A DNA stretch of 64,000 nt. Origin: an uncultured Desulfovibrio sp. (GTDB taxonomy: Bacteria; Desulfobacterota; Desulfovibrionia; Desulfovibrionales; Desulfovibrionaceae). The stretch lies in the NCBI GenBank assembly GCA_900546145.1, contig URBN01000001.1:124001-188000 (forward strand). Direction: 5' to 3'. Numbering within the stretch: the stretch's first letter is position 1; each line of letters starts with the position of its first letter. Both the position numbers and the translations under genes were made by a program. The notes under the pieces were generated by a model. That model did no database searches, was not told where the DNA came from, and worked only from the letters and a program-made list of their open reading frames with translations. Of the stretch, positions 25,469 through 33,946 are shown one piece after another.

Positions 25469-26680
25469 ATGCAAAAGCTCTACGTCGCGATGGTCGGTCT
25501 TCCGGCCAGCGGTAAATCAACGCTCGCCGGGCGCATCAGGGAAGCCCTTCTCGGTGAGGGCATCAGCGCGGAGATTTTCAACAACGGCGAACTGCGCCGC
25601 AAACTGGCGGGCCCGCGTTCCACGGAAGCGAGCTTCTACTCCCCGCAAAACGAGGAGGGGCGCGAGATGCGCCAGAAAATAGCCCTGGCCAACATGGAGG
25701 CTGCCAGGCAGTTTCTTGCCGGGGATGGCATGGTGGCCATCCTGGATGCCACCAACGCAAGCCGCAGGCGCAGACGCCTCATTCAGGCCACACTGACTGA
25801 TTATCCTGTGCTTTTCATTGACTGCGTCAACGAGGATCCCGTGCTGCGCGAGGCCTGCATCATGCGCAAAACGGAACTCCCCGAGTACAGGGGCTACACC
25901 ACGCAGGCCGCCAGGGACAGCTTCATCGCCCGTATTCATTATTATGAGTCGATCTACTCGCACGTGGGCGAAGACGAGAAATACTGGCTTCTCGTGGATA
26001 CCATGGCCAACCGCATTGTGGGTGAGAGCGCACTGGAGAGTTCACCTTATTACCCGGCTATTCGGGAGGTTGTCGTCTGTACCTGGGTGAAGAATCTGTA
26101 CCTCATCCGCCACGGCAAAACCGAGTACAACGAGGAAGGCCGTATCGGAGGCGATCCCATGCTCGTGGAAGCGGGACGGCTCCAGGCTGCGGCCATGGCC
26201 AGGGCCATGGAAGGCCGGGTCATCAAATATATCTTTACGTCAACGCGCCGCCGTTCTCTGGAGACGGCCTCTTATCTGAGCCGGGATCGGCCAGGCTGTC
26301 AGGTCATGCAGTTTTCTGAATTCGATGAAATTTCCTCCGGCGACTGCGAGGGCATGAGTTATACGGAAATCCGCAGAAAAATGCCCGAGATAACCAGGGC
26401 CCGCAATGCCGACAAGTTCAATTACTGCTATCCCAACGGTGAAAGTTACGCCATGCTCATGCAGCGTGTGCAGCGCGGACTCAGGCGCGCGCTCTTTCTC
26501 GCCGGGGGAGCTCCGCTCGCCATTGTCGGCCATCAGGCTATCAACCGCATTCTCATTTCCATGTTCAAAAGGCAGCGGACAGAGGACATCCCGTACATCT
26601 TCGTCCCCCAGGACCACTTCTACTACATCGAGAATACGCCGCGGCACAGACTCATCGAGAGAATACCATATGATGATTAG
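25469..26680 (+). CDS. 6-phosphofructo-2-kinase / fructose-2,6-bisphosphatase-like bifunctional protein
   Basis: A 403-residue fusion with the layout of eukaryotic PFKFB. The N-terminal kinase domain has Walker A GLPASGKST (residues 9-17), NEEGREMRQKIALANMEAAR and ILDATNASRRRRR. The C-terminal histidine phosphatase domain has LIRHGKTEYN directly followed by EEGRIGGDPML, then SRR-type FTSTRRRSLETASYL, CEGMSYTEIR, YPNGESY, and the second catalytic His in IVGHQA. These match the PFK-2/FBPase-2 pattern well beyond generic P-loop or phosphatase similarity. Whether it makes and removes fructose 2,6-bisphosphate or acts on another sugar or nucleotide is unknown. AGGAGG-like GGGAGGA precedes ATG 25469. 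Confidence 0.85.
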   Translation: MQKLYVAMVGLPASGKSTLAGRIREALLGEGISAEIFNNGELRRKLAGPRSTEASFYSPQNEEGREMRQKIALANMEAARQFLAGDGMVAILDATNASRRRRRLIQATLTDYPVLFIDCVNEDPVLREACIMRKTELPEYRGYTTQAARDSFIARIHYYESIYSHVGEDEKYWLLVDTMANRIVGESALESSPYYPAIREVVVCTWVKNLYLIRHGKTEYNEEGRIGGDPMLVEAGRLQAAAMARAMEGRVIKYIFTSTRRRSLETASYLSRDRPGCQVMQFSEFDEISSGDCEGMSYTEIRRKMPEITRARNADKFNYCYPNGESYAMLMQRVQRGLRRALFLAGGAPLAIVGHQAINRILISMFKRQRTEDIPYIFVPQDHFYYIENTPRHRLIERIPYDD

Positions 26681-26692
26681 CGTGCCTGCGGT

Positions 26693-26959
26693 TCAGAAGG
26701 GCCACTCCTCCACAGTCAGCGGGACATCCTTTGTCAGAATCTTCAGGAGGCCTCGCACCTCCCGTTCCTGATCCGGGGAGAAGAACAGCCTAAGAAGGGG
26801 CGGGTCCACCGAAAGCACGCTAAAGAAGGCAGTATGCCCATGGCTTTCCAGCAGAGCGTGAAAGCGTCCGGTGTCGGATTTTTTCAGGCGGATGAGCAGG
26901 GATGCGCTTTTTCTCTGCGTGTTCCCTGCTTTTCCCCTGCCGCTCTCTATACCATCCAT
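26693..26959 (-). CDS. DUF4911-like small protein
   Basis: An 88-residue protein overlapping the azlD end by 13 bases. It starts at ATG 26959, with GAGGT eight bases upstream. The body SASLLIRLKKSDTGRFHALL to LRLFFSPDQEREVRGLLKIL fits the small DUF4911 family found in Desulfovibrio-type genomes, which has no assigned function. The frame extends further upstream but there only shadows azlD. Last gene of the azlC-azlD transcript; it converges on the PFKFB-like gene with 12 bases between the stops. Confidence 0.7.
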   Translation of the reverse strand: MDGIESGRGKAGNTQRKSASLLIRLKKSDTGRFHALLESHGHTAFFSVLSVDPPLLRLFFSPDQEREVRGLLKILTKDVPLTVEEWPF

Positions 26960-27294
26960 CCGAGATACCTCATGCCTGCCACGAAGGCCATGGCGAAAAT
27001 GATGGTGCCAAAGAAGTTTTTCGTGATTACGGAAAAGAGAAGCGTGCAGACGGCGGCCATGAGAAAGAGGTTTTCCAGAGGATTTGGACTGAAATTTCCC
27101 TGGTAGAAAAAGACGTCTGGAAAGACGAGCGCGGCCATGACGGCTGCCGGAACGAAGTTCAGCCAGTCCCTGAGCCATCCGGGAAGAGTCGAACGGAGCA
27201 CGTAGAAGGGAATGATGCGGGGCAGAACGGTAACGGCGGTGCAGGCCAGCAGGCAGAGAAGCAGGGGCGTATGCGATTCAATATAGGCGATCAT
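26947..27294 (-). CDS. azlD: AzlD family branched-chain amino acid transport subunit
   Basis: A 115-residue protein with four hydrophobic segments and the family signature VTVLPRIIPFYVL. AzlD is the small partner of AzlC; together they export branched-chain amino acids or analogues. Its ATG overlaps the azlC stop (ATGA). Confidence 0.92.
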   Translation of the reverse strand: MIAYIESHTPLLLCLLACTAVTVLPRIIPFYVLRSTLPGWLRDWLNFVPAAVMAALVFPDVFFYQGNFSPNPLENLFLMAAVCTLLFSVITKNFFGTIIFAMAFVAGMRYLGWMV

Positions 27295-28034
27295 GCGGAA
27301 ATCTCCCCATCCTTCCTTTTCCCGCGCCGGTAGATGATTGTGGCGCAGGTGGCCGCGGCTATGGTTGCGATAACGACGTTCCAGGATCCGTAGCCGGCAT
27401 AGCGCATGGCTACGGAAAGAAACGTGGCGAGTACGGCTGTGAGTGTGTGCAGTTTGTCCGTGCACTGGGGTACAAGCAGGGCCAGGAACATGGCAGACAG
27501 GGCGTAATCGAGGCCGAGAGGCTTCACGTCCGTGACAAGTGTTCCACAAAATACGCCGGCTATGGTTCCGGCGACCCATGACGCCTGGGCGAGTGTGGTG
27601 GCGGAAAAAAGGGCGCAGAGGTTAAGCGGCCACCCTTTCTGGAAGGCCGTCACATGCACGGCGAAGAGTTCATCCGTCACCTGCCATCCATAGATGAGCC
27701 TTGAAAGTCCGTGCAGTTTTCCCACGTAGGGGACCAGGGCCACGGACATGAGGATATAACGCAGGTTTGTCACGAGAACGGCCGTGGCCGTCGACAGGAT
27801 GCCGGCGCCGGATATCCACATGGAGATGGTGATAAACTGCCCTGATCCGGCGAACATGAAGACTGACATGGCTATGGCCAGAGCCGGCGGGATATTGTTC
27901 TGTACGGCCAGAATACCGAAGGCGAAGGCTACGGGTGCGTAGCCAAGCATGATGGGAAAAGCGCGCTGGAAACCAAGCCTGAAGTTGGCGGCGAAACCCT
28001 CACGCGCGGGTTCCTGGGGGGATGTCTGCTGCAT
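27291..28034 (-). CDS. azlC: AzlC family branched-chain amino acid exporter
   Basis: A 247-residue membrane protein beginning after a short polar N-terminus with FPIMLGYAPVAFAFGILAVQ, then MFAGSGQFI, TNLRYILMS and GWQVTDELFA, all typical of AzlC. It forms the large subunit with AzlD. The ribosome site is weak (GAGAG). No leucine-responsive operator can be recognised upstream. Confidence 0.94.
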   Translation of the reverse strand: MQQTSPQEPAREGFAANFRLGFQRAFPIMLGYAPVAFAFGILAVQNNIPPALAIAMSVFMFAGSGQFITISMWISGAGILSTATAVLVTNLRYILMSVALVPYVGKLHGLSRLIYGWQVTDELFAVHVTAFQKGWPLNLCALFSATTLAQASWVAGTIAGVFCGTLVTDVKPLGLDYALSAMFLALLVPQCTDKLHTLTAVLATFLSVAMRYAGYGSWNVVIATIAAATCATIIYRRGKRKDGEISA

Positions 28035-28110
28035 GGAAGCTCTCTGGATTTTGCCTGATTCCGGCAGAAAAACGGGCCGGCAGGCTCCGTGGAGAAAAAA
28101 GGAGAACAGG

Positions 28111-28133
28111 ACCGGCCATGTGTTCCGGCCGGT
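28111..28133. other. Inverted repeat in the azlC-aroE divergent region
   Basis: ACCGGCC-(9)-GGCCGGT is a perfect 7-bp inverted repeat in the 245-base region between divergent azlC and aroE. It may be an operator or an RNA hairpin. Nothing else convincing is seen in the interval. Confidence 0.4.
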
Positions 28134-28279
28134 AATCCGTGGTGGCGTATCAGCAAAATGCGGTTTCTGGCAAGGTTCTCCATAGCTCCTGCTTGCGAAA
28201 AAGAACGCTTCGGTGTTTTCTTGCGCATGCGGCAGAGCAGAGCCGCCGGAGGCGGCAACGCCTCTTCAGGAGGAGTGTT

Positions 28280-29092
28280 ATGCACAAGGAAAAACTTTTT
28301 GCCATTGTCGGCTGTCCGCTGGGACACAGCCTGAGCCCCGAACTGCACAGCTGGGCCTTTGACGAGATCGGCTATCCCGGCATTTATATGGCCTTTGAGC
28401 AGAAGCCAGAAAATCTCGCACGCTTTTATGACGCGGTCAGAACCCTGCCGGTGTCAGGCGGCAACATCACCATACCTTTCAAGGTTGATTCCATGCGCTA
28501 TGTGGATGGCGTGAGCGAAAGCGCGAAACGCATCGGAGCCATGAATACCTTTTACTGGAAGAATGGCAGGCTGCTTGGGGAAAATACTGACGTCATTGGC
28601 TTTATGGCACCTCTCAGGGGCAGAAAAATTGATTCAGCGCTTATTCTCGGTGCAGGGGGCGTTTCCCGGGCCGCCATCGTCGCGCTGCAGGAAATGGGCG
28701 TGCCGGACATCCGTATTACCAACAGGACGCCGGACAAGGCCTCTGCCCTGGCTGCGGAATTCGGCATTCAGGCTGTTCCGTATGAAGATCGCGCCGGATG
28801 CGGCTGCAGTCTGGTGGTCAATGCCACATGCCTTGGCATGAAAGGCCGCTGGCAGGGCATGAGCGCGTTTCCGGAAGAAGGCTTCGGGGGCCGCAGCGGG
28901 CTTGCCTACGACATCGTCTACACTCCGGAGGACACAAAGTTTCTGAAGGACGCCAGGGCGCACGGATGGGATTGCCAGAGCGGGCTGGCCATGTTCGTGG
29001 AACAGGCCAGGGCGGCCTTCAGACTGTGGACGGGAGAAGATATGCCTTCTGAAGGCGCCTACGCCCTCGTGCGCCGCGCGCTGGGCTGCTGA
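28280..29092 (+). CDS. aroE: Shikimate dehydrogenase
   Basis: A 270-residue enzyme reducing 3-dehydroshikimate to shikimate. The substrate-binding start is FAIVGCPLGHSLSPELH, the catalytic region GGNITIPFK (Lys and neighbouring Asn), and the nucleotide fold ALILGAGGVSRAAIVAL with NRT. GGAGGAG precedes ATG 28280. It works downstream of the dehydroquinate route encoded at 1-1236. Confidence 0.96.
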   Translation: MHKEKLFAIVGCPLGHSLSPELHSWAFDEIGYPGIYMAFEQKPENLARFYDAVRTLPVSGGNITIPFKVDSMRYVDGVSESAKRIGAMNTFYWKNGRLLGENTDVIGFMAPLRGRKIDSALILGAGGVSRAAIVALQEMGVPDIRITNRTPDKASALAAEFGIQAVPYEDRAGCGCSLVVNATCLGMKGRWQGMSAFPEEGFGGRSGLAYDIVYTPEDTKFLKDARAHGWDCQSGLAMFVEQARAAFRLWTGEDMPSEGAYALVRRALGC

Positions 29093-29102
29093 GGAGTTCA
29101 GT

Positions 29103-29450
29103 ATGTCGTCTCTCGCTGCTGAACTGACTTTTATCGGCATGCTCTGCTGTTCCAACGTTTTTATGACAACGGCCTGGTACGCCCATCTGAAGAACCTTGC
29201 CGGCTTCCCCTGGTATATGGCTGCCATCATCAGCTGGGGAATTGCGTTCTTTGAATACATGATCCAGGTGCCGGCCAACCGCATCGGGTACACCGTATTC
29301 ACGCTTCCCCAGCTCAAGGTGCTGCAGGAAGTGATTTCTCTGAGCGTTTTCGTTCCGTTTTCGATTTTTTACATGGGCGTTCCCGTCAAGCTCGATTACC
29401 TGTGGGCGGGACTCTGTCTGATGGGCGCTGTTTATTTCATGTTCCGCTGA
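29103..29450 (+). CDS. DUF486 / DMT-like small membrane protein
   Basis: A 115-residue protein with four hydrophobic helices. The stretch TTAWYAHLKN and the segment SWGIAFFEYMIQVPANRIGY are characteristic of DUF486, a small relative of drug/metabolite transporters with unknown substrate. It follows aroE by 10 bases and ends before a terminator. Confidence 0.88.
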   Translation: MSSLAAELTFIGMLCCSNVFMTTAWYAHLKNLAGFPWYMAAIISWGIAFFEYMIQVPANRIGYTVFTLPQLKVLQEVISLSVFVPFSIFYMGVPVKLDYLWAGLCLMGAVYFMFR

Positions 29451-29483
29451 TCCCAGTGAGCCGCTGACGGGTCTGAGATCAGA

Positions 29484-29516
29484 AAACGCTCTGTCCGGCA
29501 ACCGGGCAGAGCGTTT
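29484..29516. terminator. Bidirectional terminator between DUF486 and Sel1 genes
   Basis: AAACGCTCTGTCCGG pairs with CCGGGCAGAGCGTTT around a CAA loop, with one mismatch. The arms provide an A-run and a T-run on both strands, so it can serve both convergent genes. Confidence 0.75.
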
Positions 29517-29539
29517 CGTATTTCAGAACCGATGGGGAG

Positions 29540-30793
29540 CTACTTCGCAGCCGTGGGCTGTTTCGCTGCGGAGGGCTGTTTCGCCTGCTTCTGCTGGGGT
29601 CTGGCTGCGGCAGGTTTTTTCTGCTGTTTTGCCTGGGCCGGAGCTTTCTGTGCCTTTCTCGGAGCCTGGGCCTGAGGCTTTGCCTGACCTGCGGCCTGTG
29701 CCCTGGCTGCGGGAGCCGCCGGAGCCTTGATGCCGGTTCTGCCCAGCTGCCTGAGGGCCTGCTTTGCGTCAGGATCGCCGTTATTGGCCGCCAGCGTGTA
29801 CCACTTCTTTGCCTCGTCTACATCGCGCTGGACGCCTGTGCCCTGCTCGTACATGAGGCCGAGGCTGTACTGGGCCGCGCTTTCATTCTGGTCTGCAGCC
29901 TTTCTGTACCATTCCACGGCCTTTTCGTAGTTCTTTTCCGTGCCCTTGCCCTGTTCGTACATGAAGCCAAGATTGTACTGTGCTTCGGCGTAGCCCTGAT
30001 CAGCGGCTTTCTGGTACCACTGCATGGCTTTCGCGTAGTCCAGGGCGTAGCCGCGGCCCTGGGAATACATGTACGCGAGATTGTTCTGAGCCTTGGCAAA
30101 ATCCTGCTCTGCGGCCTTTTCAAACCAGTGCACGGCCTTGGTGTCATCCTGATTCTGTCCGGTCGAATTCATATAGATCCAGCCGAGGCTGTACTGGGCC
30201 GTAGCGAGTCCCTGATTGGCTGCCCTGGAATACAGCTCGATGGCCTTGTCTTCGCTCTTTGCCACGCCACGGCCCTGATCATACAGGTAGCCAAGGTTGT
30301 ACTGGGCTGTGGCGAGCCCCTGATCGGCGGCCTTGCCGAACCATTTGGCAGCTTCGCCGAAGTTGCGGCGTATGCCGTCACCCATGGCCAGGGCCTGGCC
30401 GTAGGCGTTCTGTCCGCGCATGTCTCCCTGTTGGGCGGAAGTCTCATAAAGTTTGGCCGCGCGCGTGCGGCTGGCCTTGGTGCCTTTGCCTTCGGCCGTC
30501 AGGCGTCCCAGCACGTAGCAGGCCTCGCCGTTTTTCTTCTCGGCGAGGGGCGTGAGAAGCTGGACGGCTTTTTCGAAGTCGTTCTTATTGAGAGCTTCCT
30601 GGACATCCTGAAGAACTTTACCGTCTTCGGAGGCGGCGGGAGCTGCGGGCGCCGCGGACTGTGCCTGATCGGCAGGCTGCTGCGGGCTGTCTTCAGCGGA
30701 GGCGGAGAGGGGAAGCCCCAAACCGAGAGCGAGAGTTATGGCCATGGCGGCCGGAGTCAGTTTTTTCCTGAGAAGGGATTGGGTGAAAAACAT
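29540..30793 (-). CDS. Secreted Sel1-repeat (TPR-like) protein
   Basis: A 417-residue protein. A signal peptide (about residues 1-33, ending LPLSASAED) is followed by a polar linker. About seven Sel1 repeats of 36 residues come next, with cores such as AQYNLGYLYDQGRGVAKSED and EAAKWFGKAAD. The last 70 or so residues are an Ala/Lys/Gln/Pro-rich disordered tail. Sel1 repeats mediate protein binding, often at the envelope. AAGGA precedes the start. It lies 41 bases downstream of the LIC12162-type gene and may be in its operon. Confidence 0.9.
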   Translation of the reverse strand: MFFTQSLLRKKLTPAAMAITLALGLGLPLSASAEDSPQQPADQAQSAAPAAPAASEDGKVLQDVQEALNKNDFEKAVQLLTPLAEKKNGEACYVLGRLTAEGKGTKASRTRAAKLYETSAQQGDMRGQNAYGQALAMGDGIRRNFGEAAKWFGKAADQGLATAQYNLGYLYDQGRGVAKSEDKAIELYSRAANQGLATAQYSLGWIYMNSTGQNQDDTKAVHWFEKAAEQDFAKAQNNLAYMYSQGRGYALDYAKAMQWYQKAADQGYAEAQYNLGFMYEQGKGTEKNYEKAVEWYRKAADQNESAAQYSLGLMYEQGTGVQRDVDEAKKWYTLAANNGDPDAKQALRQLGRTGIKAPAAPAARAQAAGQAKPQAQAPRKAQKAPAQAKQQKKPAAARPQQKQAKQPSAAKQPTAAK

Positions 30794-30834
30794 AATGCAT
30801 CCTTGAAGCAGAGTTCATGAGCGCTGGGCTCGTT

Positions 30835-32589
30835 CTACAGCTGTGAAAGGGCGTCTTTCCAGGCGCGGTCGCCTGCCGCCGTGTTGCGCGGAAGCAGGGC
30901 AAAATGGCGAAGAAATTCATCCCGTACGTTCTGAACCTCGCGGGAAGACCACCAGCCGGAGGGATCGTCCCAGACGGCCCGTACTTTGATGGCCGCCTCT
31001 TCGGCACTGGAATTCCACATTCCGAGGGGTTTCATTCTGGAAAGGATATCTGCGAATTCATCGGTAACCGGCCAGAATTCCGGATTCCAGTAGCAGATGG
31101 TCGGGATATTGGCGGCCATGGCCTCCAGCAGCGTGGTACCGTGATGGTCGAGGACAAGAAGACGGCAGGAAAGAATCTGTGGCTCAAGAGGACCCGAGCA
31201 CAGATGCACGTGGGGAAAGCGGGGCAGGAGCCACTGCGCGTCCTGAAGGGTGCCAGGTACGGGGAAATACGGGCGGTACAGTGTCTTTTCCCGAATCGCG
31301 GGGCCAAGAGCCTCGAAAAACCACTGCTTGTCATCACGGTACTGAACGAACTGACTGGGCGTTGGATGCGAATCCAGCTGATAGGCGACGGTGGGCATTT
31401 CCGTTCCGACAGCTATGAGAGTCTGACTCTCCTGTCCGTGCCAGGCATCTCTCAGATGGCTGAGCTGGGGATAGGGCAGAGGAATGAAGTTGCCCTTTCC
31501 GGCCTTCCGGCCCATGCTTCCTTCGTATTCCGTCCAGCCCCAGGTGGCAAACGCGTGCTGCGTGTATTCCACGAATTCCATGGCGCAGATGCGTTTCATC
31601 TGGCCGTAGTTGCCGCCGTGCTGGACGTAGAGAAGCCGGCCGCCCCGGGCGCGCCAGATCGCGAGCTTCTGTCTGTAGGCGGCATCCTCATAGGCAATGA
31701 TACTGGCCGCGCGCACGCGCGGTTTGAACATCCTTCGGGGTGCGGAGTGCGGGTGCCTGAGCTCTTTCACGGACTGCGGAAGCATTGCCGAAAAAATGAA
31801 GCCGCAGTCCAGGGGCAGATCCGGTGCCGTACAGCCAGCGGCGGAGGAAAACGTTTCCTTCAGGCTGCGGCTGCGATCTCCATAGCGGCTCGGGTGCAGG
31901 AGAGACGATGAATAGGAAAGCGCCTGTTTCAGCGTCATGCCCTTCATCTTTGGGAAGGGCATGTGGAGCATGAGGGCGCGCAGTGTGTCATGCACGCTTT
32001 TTCTGAAGTCTGATGCGGGAGGCTGCACATACTCTTCGCTGACGTTTTCCAGTTCTCTGACGTTCCAGGCCCCCGGAAGGACAGGGCGCAGGAGCTGGGA
32101 GAGTATCCACTGGCAGCAGACCGGATTGAGAGAACCGTGCAGGACCACGTCAGCATCAGTGCCGAACGTGAACGAACAATTCCGGGGAAGGAGCTCGACA
32201 GTGAGGGGGATATCCTTCCAGGCGTCCACCGTATGCCGGATGAGAGACCAGAACTGCGCGATGAGCTTGGCAACCGTTATGGTAAAGGGGGCGAGAAGCG
32301 TTTCCCAGTAGGCGTCAGGAAGCGGAGTATCCGGCTGGAGTTCTCTGGCGAGTCCGGGGATGGCGTCTGCGGCCAGGGTCTCCGCCTCGCGGATGAGCTG
32401 ATCTTCTTCGTTTCTGTCAAGCAGGGGATCCGGCTCAAAGAGATAGTTTTCCTCCCAGTCTGGGAAGAAGTCCTCGCGTTCTGCAAAGCACCAGGGACCG
32501 GCCGCTATGTGTGTCTGGGGCGCGGCCTTGAGGGGCATGGGACCGAGAACCAGTATGGAGCCGGGGGCAGGCTTTTTCTGACAGGCCAT
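30835..32589 (-). CDS. LIC12162 family putative transferase
   Basis: A 584-residue cytoplasmic protein. Its N-terminal segment (DNLFEPDPL-like region, PDAYWETLLAPFTITVAKL) and C-terminal glycosyltransferase-like segment (VLDHHGTTLLEAMAANIPTICYW, with ILSRMKPLGMW) match what I know of the LIC12162 family, described from surface-polysaccharide loci. The C-terminal half resembles a GT-B donor site. It sits next to a NeuB-type synthase, supporting a role in attaching a nonulosonic acid or similar sugar. The function is inferred. Confidence 0.75.
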   Translation of the reverse strand: MACQKKPAPGSILVLGPMPLKAAPQTHIAAGPWCFAEREDFFPDWEENYLFEPDPLLDRNEEDQLIREAETLAADAIPGLARELQPDTPLPDAYWETLLAPFTITVAKLIAQFWSLIRHTVDAWKDIPLTVELLPRNCSFTFGTDADVVLHGSLNPVCCQWILSQLLRPVLPGAWNVRELENVSEEYVQPPASDFRKSVHDTLRALMLHMPFPKMKGMTLKQALSYSSSLLHPSRYGDRSRSLKETFSSAAGCTAPDLPLDCGFIFSAMLPQSVKELRHPHSAPRRMFKPRVRAASIIAYEDAAYRQKLAIWRARGGRLLYVQHGGNYGQMKRICAMEFVEYTQHAFATWGWTEYEGSMGRKAGKGNFIPLPYPQLSHLRDAWHGQESQTLIAVGTEMPTVAYQLDSHPTPSQFVQYRDDKQWFFEALGPAIREKTLYRPYFPVPGTLQDAQWLLPRFPHVHLCSGPLEPQILSCRLLVLDHHGTTLLEAMAANIPTICYWNPEFWPVTDEFADILSRMKPLGMWNSSAEEAAIKVRAVWDDPSGWWSSREVQNVRDEFLRHFALLPRNTAAGDRAWKDALSQL

Positions 32590-32660
32590 GGCATTTTCTC
32601 TCAGAGGGGGCAGAAAGGACTGCCGGAAGGTGGGGCAGTCTGTTACATGTGCCAGATATC

Positions 32661-32685
32661 AGGGACGGCGGCAAACGCCGTCCCT
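32661..32685. other. Hairpin between NeuB-type and LIC12162-type genes
   Basis: AGGGACGGCG / CGCCGTCCCT is a perfect 10-bp stem with a five-base loop and no U-run. It is likely an intercistronic stability or processing element. Confidence 0.5.
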
Positions 32686-32711
32686 GCGGATCGGGCCTCA
32701 TTCCGGGTCAG

Positions 32712-33767
32712 TTATTTGTCGAGGTCTGCCCAGGAAAGCACAGTGTCCTCGGGGATGAAGTGGCGGGCTTTCATGGTCAGCACTTCGTCGTAATTGCGCG
32801 GAGAGATCCCGTGGGCGGGACGCTTCCAGGTGAGATCTTCCTTTGTGATGGGTGCGCCGGCCTTGATGTCACGGGCAGCGACGAGGGAGCGGCGTGCATT
32901 GGCTCTGGCCGGATCCTCGGAAGGATAGGAACGGACCGCGAATTCGCCCACGCTTGCGATAACGTCAGCCATCTTCTTGCGGAAGAAGGCCAGATCGTCC
33001 TTATCCATGGCGTGATAGTGATCGTTGCCGGGCAGAGTCTTGTCGAAGGTGAAGTGTTTTTCAAGAATGCGGGCGCCGAGCAGCGTGGCCGTTGTCAGAA
33101 TGTGCATGTCCTTGGGCAGGGTGTGATCCGAGTAGCCGATGACATGATTGGGGAAGTGACGCTTCAGGGCAGGAATCATGCCCAGGCCCGCGTTTTCGTC
33201 CAGGGTGGGATAGTTGAGGACGCAGTGCAGGAGGGCCAGTTTGTTGCCTTTGGCTTCGATCCACTCAACGGCCTCGCAGACCTCGTGCAGGTCGGAAGCG
33301 CCAGTGGACATGATGATCGGCTTTCCGAAATCGCAGAGGAACTGGATGAACGGCTTGTTGGTGATGTCAGAGGAGGAAATCTTGAACACAGGCATGAGGG
33401 GATCAAGGAATCTGGCACTCTCCACGTCGAAGGGTGTGGAAAGGAACGTGATGCCCACCTCGTCGCAGTAACGGGCGAGTTCCTCGAATTCATTCTTCCA
33501 GAAGGAATCGTGCTTCTTGAAAAGCTCATACTGGCTCTTCGTCGGTTCCTTCGTGGTGTCCCAGTAAGCGGGGGAATCCTTGGAAGCCAGCGTGCCGGCC
33601 TTGTAGGACTGGAATTTGATGGCGTCCGCGCCGCCTTCCTTGGCTTCCCGGATAAGGCGTTTGGCAAGATCCATACTGCCTTCGTGGTTCACGCCAGCCT
33701 CGGCGATGATGTAAGGCATGGGGATGCAGGTCTCGGGTGTGACGTCAAAACACTTGAGTATATCCAT
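32712..33767 (-). CDS. NeuB family nonulosonic acid (sialic/legionaminic/pseudaminic type) synthase
   Basis: A 351-residue protein. The TIM-barrel domain has IIAEAGVNHEGS, DAIKFQSYKA, STPFD, KISSSDI, MSTGAS, HCVLNYP, GYSDHT and EKHFTFDK, and the C-terminal SAF/antifreeze-like domain starts at RRSLVAARDIKAG. It condenses phosphoenolpyruvate with an N-acylated hexosamine derivative. The HFTFDKTLPGNDHYH variant differs from classical NeuB, so the sugar cannot be named. ATG 33767 is preceded by GGAGGAG. No NeuA or NeuC homologue is in the window. Confidence 0.88.
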   Translation of the reverse strand: MDILKCFDVTPETCIPMPYIIAEAGVNHEGSMDLAKRLIREAKEGGADAIKFQSYKAGTLASKDSPAYWDTTKEPTKSQYELFKKHDSFWKNEFEELARYCDEVGITFLSTPFDVESARFLDPLMPVFKISSSDITNKPFIQFLCDFGKPIIMSTGASDLHEVCEAVEWIEAKGNKLALLHCVLNYPTLDENAGLGMIPALKRHFPNHVIGYSDHTLPKDMHILTTATLLGARILEKHFTFDKTLPGNDHYHAMDKDDLAFFRKKMADVIASVGEFAVRSYPSEDPARANARRSLVAARDIKAGAPITKEDLTWKRPAHGISPRNYDEVLTMKARHFIPEDTVLSWADLDK

Positions 33768-33946
33768 AAAACTCCTCCGCACGGAATGCGCACTGGGCGC
33801 GTGCTGTTTTCTCCGTGCCTATAGCACCCTAACCCTCAAAGTGGAAGAAGCGGAGAGGCCAGGCGGCCGGTGTCTTTGCGCGCGTGCGCTTTTGCTGATA
33901 CGGTGACGACGCCGGGTGTCCGGCAATGCTTGTGAGGAGGATGAAT

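Noticed and set aside
26960..27178. N-terminal extension of the DUF4911-like protein
   Set aside because: This part overlaps azlD completely in another frame and reads like a shadow; a good ribosome site exists at 26959.
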